Positions 1-9,069 of a DNA stretch of 64,000 bases are shown in pieces. A program made the translations under genes and the position numbers. The DNA is from Oasisia sp. SBJ-2009 (Eukaryota; Annelida; Polychaeta; Sabellida; Siboglinidae): contig OZ024855.1 in the NCBI GenBank assembly GCA_964017155.1, positions 3,889,690 through 3,953,689 of the forward strand, written 5' to 3'. Position 1 is the first letter of the stretch. Each line of letters starts with the position of its first letter. The notes beneath the pieces are model-generated. The model ran no database searches. It had not been told where the DNA came from and saw nothing but the letters and a program-made list of their open reading frames with translations.

Positions 1-358
1 TTTGAGGTCGAAAAGACAGCGCGGTCGGCATAAACAAACTGTTTATCGCTCATTTCGTACGCTCAGCGGAGTAACATGCACCGCTGCGCTTGCGACTGGC
101 ACAATTCGCGCTGTCTTTTCGACCTCAAAAGTTTGCCAAGACGCGCTGTTTATAAAACATAAATACGCGCAAGATGATTATTATTGAATGAATTAATTTA
201 ATCAAGTGTCAAATGTTGGCACAAATACTGATATAATAGCAACATTGAGTTTGGTCCGACTTCGACATAAGTGCCAAATAGTGAAATACTGAAAACAAAT
301 TGAGAGAATACGTGCTTTTATGAGAGAGTGCGCGTGAAGGTACGCGCCCGCAAGTCTA

Positions 359-527
359 GGCATTGATGTACAAGTCGGGCCCACCTCAATTTTGGTATTA
401 TAACTGTATCTTTGTCAACATTTGATACTTGATTTTGTTAATTCTATCAATTATAATCATCTTGCGCATATTTATGTTTTATAAACAGCGCGTCTTAGCA
501 GACTTTTGAGGTCGAAAAGACAGCGCG
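359..527 (+). repeat. Left arm of the inverted repeat (example copy)
   Basis: This 169-bp arm pairs with 611-779. It begins GGCATT, carries the GGGCCC step and the segment CATTTGATACTTGATT, and ends with GAGGTCGAAAAGACAGCGCG. The innermost 26 bp (502-527) are a perfect reverse complement of 611-636. In the neighbouring unit, where I aligned all 169 positions (863-1031 against 1115-1283), 17 mismatches and no gap were found, about 90% identity. Across the array the left arm comes in several haplotypes, e.g. TATAAA or TATATA before CAGCGCG, and TTAATT or TTCGTT near its middle. Confidence 0.88.
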
Positions 528-533
528 GTCGGC

Positions 534-550
534 ATAAACAAACTGTTTAT
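534..550. other. Small hairpin in core A: ATAAAC / GTTTAT
   Basis: A perfect 6-bp stem, ATAAAC with GTTTAT, closes a 5-nt loop AAACT. It recurs in nearly every unit. In six units (35762, 36769, 38280, 39287, 40798, 41805) the loop reads CAACT while the stem is intact. Two units (53385 and 55901) read ACTTGTTATC instead of ACTGTTTATC, which breaks the stem. Confidence 0.6.
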
Positions 551-567
551 CGCTCATTTCGTATGCT

Positions 568-590
568 CAGCGGAGTAACATGCACCGCTG
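568..590. other. Small hairpin in core A: CAGCGG / CCGCTG
   Basis: A perfect 6-bp GC-rich stem, CAGCGG (568-573) with CCGCTG (585-590), encloses an 11-nt loop. Class a6 units read CGGCGG on the left, which leaves a G.T wobble pair in RNA. Two a5 units (39287, 41805) read CAGCGC and lose the last pair. Whether the stem is used is unknown; the sequence shows only that it is present in most copies. Confidence 0.5.
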
Positions 591-610
591 CGCTTGCGAC
601 TGGCACAAAT

Positions 611-779
611 CGCGCTGTCTTTTCGACCTCAAAAGTTTGCCAAGACGCGCTGTTTATAAAACATAAATACGCGCAAGATGATTATAATTGAATGAATTAA
701 TTTAATCAAGTATCAAATGTTGGCAAAAATACTGATATAACAGCAACATTGAGGTGGGTCCGACTTGTACATAAGTGCC
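611..779 (-). repeat. Right arm of the inverted repeat (example copy)
   Basis: This arm is the reverse-complement partner of 359-527 across core A and of 863-1031 across core B. It starts CGCGCTGTCTTTTCGACCTC, includes TCAAGTATCAAATGTTGGC and ATTGAGGTGGGTCCGACTTG, and ends ATAAGTGCC. It varies less than the left arm. One recurrent variant has GTGTCAAATGTTGGCACAAA together with GAGTTTGGTCC (about ten copies, e.g. near 207, 4240, 9778, 11288, 14309, 25895, 29923, 31938, 33952, 47045). Another ends GAATGAATGAAT before TTTATCAAG. Confidence 0.88.
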
Positions 780-862
780 AAATAGTGAAATACTGAAAAC
801 AAATTGAGAGTATACGTGCTTTTATGAGAGAGTGCGCGTGAAGGTACGAGCCTGCAAGTCTA
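780..862. other. Core B, the 83-bp spacer at the second dyad centre
   Basis: This spacer separates the right arm of one unit from the left arm of the next. It is A-rich on its left (AAATAGTGAAATACTGAAAA) and GC-rich on its right. It carries the A-run length polymorphism that makes units 504 or 503 bp, a GAGAGTATACG or GAGAGAATACG alternative, and a small hairpin around GCGCGT. Its right edge is GTCTAGG in most units and GTGTTGG in a second haplotype; the latter adds two pairs to the stem. Confidence 0.8.
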
Positions 863-1335
863 GGCATTTATGTACAAGTCGGGCCCACCTCAATTTTGGT
901 ATTATAACTGTATCTTTGTCAACATTTGATACTTGATTTTGTTAATTCTATCAATTATAATCATCTTGCGCATATTTATGTTTTATATACAGCGCGTCTT
1001 AGCAGACTTTTGAGGTCAAAAAGACAGCGCGGTCGGCATAAACAAACTGTTTATCGCTCATTTCGTATGCTCAGCGGAATAACTTGCACCGCTGCGCTTG
1101 CGACTGGCACAAATCGCGCTGTCTTTTCGACCTCAAAAGTTTGCCAAGACGCGCTGTTTATAAAACATAAATACGCGCAAGATGATTATAATTGAATGAA
1201 TTAATTTAATCAAGTATCAAATGTTGACAAAAATACTGATATAATAGCAACATTGAGGTGGGTCCGACTTGTACATAAGTGCCAAATAGTGAAATACTGA
1301 AAACAAATTGAGAGTATACGTGCTTTTATGAGAGA

Positions 1336-1357
1336 GTGCGCGTGAAGGTACGCGCAC
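1336..1357. other. Small hairpin in core B (strongest form)
   Basis: In this copy GTGCGCGT pairs perfectly with ACGCGCAC over 8 bp around a 6-nt loop GAAGGT. The right half is polymorphic. ACGCGCCC keeps a 6-bp stem, ACGAGCCC has an internal mismatch, and ACGCACCC shortens it. The left half GCGCGT is nearly invariant; the unit with core B near 35080 reads GTACGCGT instead. Confidence 0.55.
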
Positions 1358-4300
1358 GCAAGTCTAGGCATTTATGTACAAGTCGGGCCCACCTCAATTT
1401 TGGTATTATAACTGTATCTTTGCCAACATTTGATACTTGATTTTGTTAATTCTATTAATTATAATCATCTTGCGCATATTTATGTTTTATATACAGCGCG
1501 TCCTAGCAGACTTTTGAGGTCGAAAAGACAGCGCGGTCGGCATAAACAAACTGTTTATCGCTCATTTCTTATGTTCAGCGGAGTAACATGCACCGCTGCG
1601 CTTGCGACGGGCACAAATCGCGTTGTCTTTTCGACCTCAAAAGTTTGCCAAGACGCGCTGTTTATAAAACATAAATACGCGCAAGATGATTATAATTGAA
1701 TGAATTAATTTTTATCACGTATCAAATGTTGGCAAAAATACTGATATAATAGCAACATTGAGGTGGGTCCGACTTGTACATAAGTGCCAAATAGTGAAAT
1801 ACTGAAAACAATTGTGAGTATACGTGCTTTTATGAGAGAGTGCGCGTGAAGGTACGCGCCCGCAAGTGTTGGCACTTATGTACAAGTCGGGCCCACCTCA
1901 ATTTTGGTATAATAACTCTATCTTTGCCAACATTTGATACTTGATTTTGTTCGTTCTATCAATTATAATCATCTTGCGCATATTTATGTTTTATATACAG
2001 CGCGTCTTAGCAGACTTTTGAGGTCGAAAAGACAGCGCGGTCGGCATAAACAAACTGTTTATCGCTCATTTCTTATGTTCAGCGGAGTAACATGCACCGC
2101 TGCGCTTGCGACGGGTACAAATCGCGTTGTCTTTTCGACCTCAAAAGTTTGCCAAGACGCGCTGTTTATAAAACATAAATATGCGCAAGATGATTATAAT
2201 TGAATGAATTAATTTTTATCAAGTATCAAATGTTGGCAAAAATACTGATATAGTAGCAACATTGAGGTGGGTCCGACTTGTACATAAGTGCCAAATAGTG
2301 AAATACTGAAAACAATTGAGAGTATACGTGCTTTTATGAGAGAGTGCGCGTGAAGGTACGCGCCCGCAAGTATTGGCACTTATGTACAAGTCGGGCCCAC
2401 CTCAATTTTGGTATAATAACTCTATCTTTGCCAACATTTGATACTTGATTTTGTTCGTTCTATAAATTATAATCATCTTGCGCATATTTATGTTTTATAT
2501 ACAGCGCGTCTTAGCAGACTTTTGAGGTCGAAAAGACAGGGCGGTCGGCATAAACAAACTGTTTATCGCTCATTTCGTACGTTCAGCGGAGTAACATGCA
2601 CCGCTGCGCTTGCGACTGGCACAAATCGCGCTGTCTTTTCGACCTCAAAAGTTTGCCAAGACGCGCTGTTTATAAAACATAAATACGCGCAAGATGATTA
2701 TAATTGAATGAGTTAATTTAATCAAGTATCAAATGTTGGCAAAAATACTGATATAATAGCAACATTGAGGTGGGTCCGACTTGCACATAAGTGCCCAATA
2801 GTGAAATACTGAAAACAAATTGAGAGTATACGTGCTTTTATGAGAGAGTGCGCGTGAAGGTACGAGCCCGCAAGTCTAGGCATTTATGTACAAGTCGGGC
2901 CCACCTCAATTTTGGTATTATAACTGTATCTTGGTCAACATTTGATACTTGATTTTGTTAATTCTATCAATTATAATCATCTTGCGCATATTTATGTTTT
3001 ATATACAGCGCGTCTTAGCAGACTTTTGAGGTCGAAAAGACAGCGCGGTCGGCATAAACAAACTGTTTATCGCTCATTTCGTATGCTCAGCGGAGTAATA
3101 TGCACCGCTGCGCTTGCGACGGGTACAAATCGCGTTGTCTTTTCGACCTCAAAAGTTTGCCAAGACGCGCTGTTTATAAAACATAAATACGCGCAAGATG
3201 ATTATAATTGAATGAATTAATTTTATCAAGTATCAAATGTTGGCAAAAATACTGATATAATAGCAACATTGAGGTGGGTCCGACTTGTACATAAGTGCCA
3301 AATAGTGAAATACTGAAAACAATTGAGAGTATACGTGCTTTTATGAGAGAGTGCGCGTGAAGGTACGCGCCCGCAAGTCTAGGCATTTATGTACAAGTCG
3401 GGCCCACCTCAATTTTGGTATTATAACTGTATCTTTGTCAACATTTGATACTTGATTTTGTTAATTCTATCAATTATAATCATCTTGCGCATATTTATGT
3501 TTTATAAACAGCGCGTCTTAGCAGACTTTTGAGGTCGAAAATACAGCGCGGTCGGCATAAACAAACTGTTTATCGCTCATTTCGTATGCTCCGCGGAGTA
3601 ACATGCACCGCTGCGCTTGCGACTGGCACAAATCGCGCTGTCTTTTCGACCTCAAAAGTTTGCCAAGACGCGCTGTTTATAAAACATAAATACGCGCAAG
3701 ATGATTATAATTGAATAAATTAATTTAATTAAGTATCAAATGTTGGCAAAAATACTGATATAATAGCAACATTGAGGTGGGTCCGACTTGTACATAAGTG
3801 CCAAATAGTGAAATACTGAAAACAAATTGAGAGTATACGTGCTTTTATGAGAGAGTGCGCGTGAAAGTACGCGCCCGCAAGTGTTGGCACTTATGTACAA
3901 GTCGGGCCCACCTCAATTTTGGTATAGTAACTCTATCTTTGCCAACATTTGATACTTGATTTTGTTCGTTCTATCAATTATAATCATCTTGCGCATATTT
4001 ATGTTTTATATACAGCGCGTCTTAGCAGACTTTTGAGGTCGAAAAGACAGCGCGGTCGGCATAAACAAACTGTTTATCGCTCATTTCGTACGCTCAGCGG
4101 AGTAACATGCACCGCTGCGCTTGCGACTGGCACAAATCGCGCTGTCTTTTCGACCTCAAAAGTTTGCCAAGACGCGCTGTTTATAAAACATAAATACGCG
4201 CAAGATGATTATTATTGAATGAATTAATTTAATCAAGTGTCAAATGTTGGCACAAATACTGATATAATAGCAACATTGAGTTTGGTCCGACTTCGACATA

Positions 4301-7300
4301 AGTGCCAAATAGTGAAATACTGAAAACAAATTGAGAGAATGCGTGCTTTTATGAGAGACTGCGCGTGAAGGTACGCGCCCGCAAGTCTAGGCATTGATGT
4401 ACAAGTCGGGCCCACCTCAATTTTGGTATTATAACTGTATCTTTGTCAACATTTGATACTTGATTTTGTTAATTCTATCAATTATAATCATCTTGCGCAT
4501 ATTTATGTTTTATAAACAGCGCGTCTTAGCAGACTTTTGAGGTCGAAAAGACAGCGCGGTCGGCATAAACAAACTGTTTATCGCTCATTTCGTATGCTCA
4601 GCGGAATAACTAGCACCGCTGCGCTTGCGACTGGCACAAATCGCGCTGTCTTTTCGACCTCAAAAGTTTGCCAAGACGCGCTGTTTATAAAACATAAATA
4701 CGCGCAAGATGATTATAATTGAATGAATTAATTTAATCAAGTATCAAATGTTGACAAAAATACTGATATAATAGCAACATTGAGGTGGGTCCGACTTGTA
4801 CATAAGTGCCAAATAGTGAAATACTGAAAACAAATTGAGAGTATACGTGCTTTTATGAGAGAGTGCGCGTGAAGGTACGCGCACGCAAGTCTAGGCATTT
4901 ATGTACAAGTCGGGCCCACCTCAATTTTGGTATTATAACTGTATCTTTGCCAACATTTGATACTTGATTTTGTTAATTCTATTAATTATAATCATCTTGC
5001 GCATATTTATGTTTTATATACAGCGCGTCCTAGCAGACTTTTGAGGTCGAAAAGACAGCGCGGTCGGCATAAACAAACTGTTTATCGCTCATTTCTTATG
5101 TTCAGCGGAGTAACATGCACCGCTGCGCTTGCGACTGGCACAAATCGCGCTGTCTTTTCGACCTCAAAAGTTTGCCAAGACGCGCTGTTTATAAAACATA
5201 AATACGCGCAAGATGATTATAATTGAATGAATTAATTTAATCAAGTATCAAATGTTGGCAAAAATACTGATATAATAGCAACATTGAGGTGGGTCCGACT
5301 TGTACATAAGTGCCAAATAGTGAAATACTGAAAACAAATTGAGAGTATACGTGCTTTTATGAGAGAGTGCGCGTGAAGGTACGAGCCCGCAATTCTAGGC
5401 ATTTATGTACAAGTCGGGCCCACCTCAATTTTGGTATTATAACTGTATCTTTGTCAACATTTGATACTTGATTTTGTTAATTCTATCAATTATAATCATC
5501 TTGCGCATATTTATGTTTTATATACAGCGCGTCTTAGCAGACTTTTGAGGTCGAAAAGACAGCGCGGTCGGCATAAACAAACTGTTTATCGCTCATTTCG
5601 TATGCTCAGCGGAGTAACATGCACCGCTGCGCTTGCGACTGGCACAAATCGCGCTGTCTTTTCGACCTCAAAAGTTTGCCAAGACGCGCTGTTTATAAAA
5701 CATAAATACGCGCAAGATGATTATAATTGAATGAATTAATTTTATCAAGTATCAAATGTTGGCAAAAATACTGATATAATAGCAACACTGAGGTGGGTCC
5801 GACTTGTACATAAGTGCCAAATAGTGAAATACTGAAAACAATTGAGAGTATACGTGCTTTTATGAGAGAGTGCGCGTGAAGGTACGCGCCCGCAAGTGTT
5901 GGCATTGATGTACAAGTCGGGCCCACCTCAATTTTGGTATTATAACTGTATCTTTGCCAACATTTGATACTTGATTTTGTTAATTCTATTAATTATAATC
6001 ATCTTGCGCATATTTATGTTTTATATACAGCGCGTCTTAGCAGACTTTTGAGGTCGAAAAGACAGCGCGGTCGGCATAAACAAACTGTTTATCGCTCATT
6101 TCTTATGTTCAGCGGAGTAACATGCACCGCTGCGCTTGCGACTGGCACAAATCGCGCTGTCTTTTCGACCTCAAAAGTTTGCCAAGACGCGCTGTTTATA
6201 AAACATAATTACGCGCAAGATGATTATAATTGAATGAATGAATTTTATCAAGTATCAAATGTTGGCAAAAATACTGATATAATAGCAACATTGAGGTGGG
6301 TCCGACTTGTACATAAGTGCCAAATAGTGAAATACTGAAAACAATTGAGAGTATACGTGCTTTTATGAGAGAGTGCGCGTGAAGGTACGCGCCCGCAAGT
6401 GTTGGCACTTATGTACAAGTCGGGCCCACCTCAATGTTGGTATAATAACTCTATCTTTGCCAACATTTGATACTTGATTTTGTTCGTTCTATCAATTATA
6501 ATCATCTTGCGCATATTTATGTTTTATATACAGCGCGTCTTAGCAGACTTTTGAGGTCGAAAAGACAGCGCGGTCGGCATAAACAAACTGTTTATCGCTC
6601 ATTTCGTACGTTCAGCGGAGTAACATGCACCGCTGCGCTTGCGACTGGCACAAATCGCGCTGTCTTTTCGACCTCAAAAGTTTGCCAAGACGCGCTGTTT
6701 ATAAAACATAAATACGCGCAAGATGATTATAATTGAATGAATTAATTTAATCAAGTATCAAATGTTGGCAAAAATACTGATATAATAGCAACATTGAGGT
6801 GGGTCCGACTTGTACATAAGTGCCAAATAGTGAAATACTGAAAACAAATTGAGAGTATACGTGCTTTTATAAGAGAGTGCGCGTGAAGGTACGAGCCCGC
6901 AAGTCTAGGCATTGATGTACAAGTCGGGCCCACCTCAATTTTGGTATGATAACTGTATCTTTGTCAACATTTGATACTTGATTTTGTTAATTCTATCAAT
7001 TATAATCATCTTGCGCATATTTATGTTTTATATACAGCGCGCCTTAGCAGCCTCTTGAGGTCGAAAAGACAGCGCGGCCGGCATAAACAAACTGTTTATC
7101 GCTCATTTCGTATGCTCAGCGGAATAATATGCACCGCTGCGCTTGCGACTGGCACAAATCGCGCTGTCTTTTCGACCTCAAAAGTTTGCCAAGACGCGCT
7201 GTTTATAAAACATAAATACGCGCAAGATGATTATAATTGAATGAATTAATTTAATCAAGTATCAAATGTTGGCAAAAATACTGATATAATAGCAACATTG

Positions 7301-9069
7301 AGGTGGGTCCGACTTGTACATAACTGCCCAATAGTGAAATACTGAAAACAAATTGAGAGTATACGTGCTTTTATGAGAGAGTGCGCGTGAAGGTACGAGC
7401 CCGCAAGTCTAGGCATTTATGTACAAGTCGGGCCCACCTCAATTTTGGTATTATAACTGTATCTTGGTCAACATTTGATACGTGATTTTGTTAATTCTAT
7501 CAATTATAATCATCTTGCGCATATTTATGTTTTATATACAGCGCGTCTTAGCAGACTTTTGAGGTCGAAAAGACAGCGCGGTCGGCATAAACAAACTGTT
7601 TATCGCTCATTTCGTATGCTCAGCGGAGTAACATGCACCGCTGCGCTTGCGACTGGCACAAATCGCGCTGTCTTTTCGACCTCAAAAGTTTGCCAAGACG
7701 CGCTGTTTATAACACATAAATACGCGCAAGATGATTATAATTGAATGAATTAATTTTATCAAGTATCAAATGTTGGCAAAAATACTGATATAATAGCAAC
7801 ATTGAGGTGGGTCCGACTTGTACATAAGTGCCAAATAGTGAAATACTGAAAACAATTGAGAGTATACGTGCTTTTATGAGAGAGTGCGCGTGAAGGTACG
7901 CGCCCGCAAGTGTTGGCACTTATGTACAAGTCGGGCCCACCTAAATTTTGGTATAATAGCTCTATCTTTGCCAACATTTGATACTTGATTTTGTTAATTC
8001 TATCAATTATAATCATCTTGCGCATATTTATGTTTTATAAACAACGCGTCTTAGCAGACTTTTGAGGTCGAAAAGACAGCGCGGTCGGCATAAACAAACT
8101 GTTTATCGCTCATTTCGTATGCTCAGCGGAGTAACATGCACCGCTGCGCTTGCGACTGGCACAAATCGCGCTGTCTTTTCGACCTCAAAAGTTTGCCAAG
8201 ACGCGCTGTTTATAAAACATAAATACGCGCAAGATGATTATAATTGAATGAATTAATTTAATCAAGTATCAAATGATGGCAAAAATACTGATATAATAGC
8301 AACATTGAGGTGGGTCCGACTTGTACATAAGTGCCAAATAGTGAAATACTGAAAACAAATTGAGAGTATACGTGCTTTTGTGAGAGAATGCGCGTGAAGG
8401 TACGAGCCCGCAAGTCTAGGCATTTATGTACAAGTCGGGCCCACCTCAATTTTGGTATTATAACTGTATCTTTGTCAACATGTGATACTTGATTTTGTTA
8501 ATTCTATCAATTATAATCATCTTGCGCATATTTATGTTTTATATACAGCGCGTCTTAGCAGACTTTTGAGGTCAAAAAGACAGCGCGGTCGGCATAAACA
8601 AACTGTTTATCGCTCATTTCGTATGCTCAGCGGAGTAACATGCACCGCTGCGCTTGCGACTGGCACAAATCGCGCTGTCTTTTCGACCTCAAAAGTTTGC
8701 CAAGACGCGCTGTTTATAACACATAAATACGCGCAAGATGATTATAATTGAATGAATTAATTTTATCAAGTATCAAATGTTGGCAAAAATACTGATATAA
8801 TAGCAACATTGAGGTGGGTCCGACTTGTACATAAGTGCCAAATAGTGAAATACTGAAAACAATTGAGAGTATACGTGCTTTTATGAGAGAGTGCGCGTGA
8901 AGGTACGCGCCCGCAAGTCTAGGCATTTATGTACAAGTCGGGCCCACCTCAATTTTGGTATTATAACTGTATCTTTGTCAACATTTGATACTTGATTTTG
9001 TTAATTCTATCAATTTATAATCATCTTGCGCATATTTATGTTTTATAAACAGCGCGTCTTAGCAGACTT

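Larger units (their letters stand above)
528..610. other. Core A, the 83-bp spacer at one dyad centre
   Basis: This spacer lies between the two arm ends CGCG and CGCG and is not self-complementary overall. It is the most GC-rich part of the unit and holds two short hairpins (534-550 and 568-590). It also carries the most informative subfamily markers, around 558-575, used here as classes a1-a6. A weak direct similarity exists between its two flanks (GCGGTCGGCATAAA against GCGACTGGCACAAA, 10 of 14). No tRNA, Pol III box or protein-binding consensus was recognised. Confidence 0.8.
359..862. repeat. Reference satellite unit (double-dyad monomer)
   Basis: This copy shows the architecture shared by all units: left arm 359-527, core A 528-610, right arm 611-779, core B 780-862. 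Bases pair about core A with coordinate sum 1138 (centre 569). The next unit pairs with sum 2146 (centre 1073), and the intervening core B dyad has sum 1642 (centre 821). Dyad centres are therefore 252 bp apart, half the period. Because reflection about successive centres reproduces the repeat, strand assignment is nearly arbitrary. Unit boundaries are a convention chosen here; no site marks a natural start. Confidence 0.9.
1..9069. repeat. Mixed block with blurred 8-unit register
   Basis: Anchors and core A classes: 2 a4, 506 a1, 1010 a2, 1514 a3, 2018 a3, 2522 a5, 3026 a1, 3529 a1, 4033 a4, 4537 a2, 5041 a3, 5545 a1, 6048 a3, 6551 a5, 7055 a2, 7559 a1, 8062 a1, 8566 a1. Units 2 and 4033 (4031 bp apart) share a4, GTTTGGTCCGACTTCGACAT and GGCATTGATG. 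Units 1514 and 5041 share the rare TCCTAGCAG. Unit 4537 looks like a hybrid of 506 (TATAAA left arm) and 1010 (a2 core, GTTGAC), as an unequal exchange would give. This is the most heterogeneous part, with CGGGCAC or CGGGTAC and CGCGTTG variants at 1514, 2018 and 3026. Confidence 0.75.

Noticed and set aside
556..575. CENP-B box-like sequence in core A (TTCG followed by CGG)
   Set aside because: The spacing and the central A do not fit the consensus TTCGNNNNANNCGGG, and the CGGG end is missing in both a1 and a6 classes.
508..640. tRNA or SINE origin, Pol III A and B boxes (GGTCGAAAAG resembles part of a B box)
   Set aside because: The B-box consensus is not met, no A box lies at a suitable distance, and no cloverleaf can be drawn. 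The match is part of the perfect palindrome.
926..1195. A recurrent 89-codon plus-strand open frame in many units (61 codons in others)
   Set aside because: It opens with TTG, with no ATG at the start. Its length depends on whether the arm has TATATA or TATAAA, and it is cut by small indels (e.g. near 11221) without consequence. Differences among units change residues freely (ATG to ACG, GTA to ATA, CGT to CTT). It runs through a palindromic arm, and no domain is recognisable.
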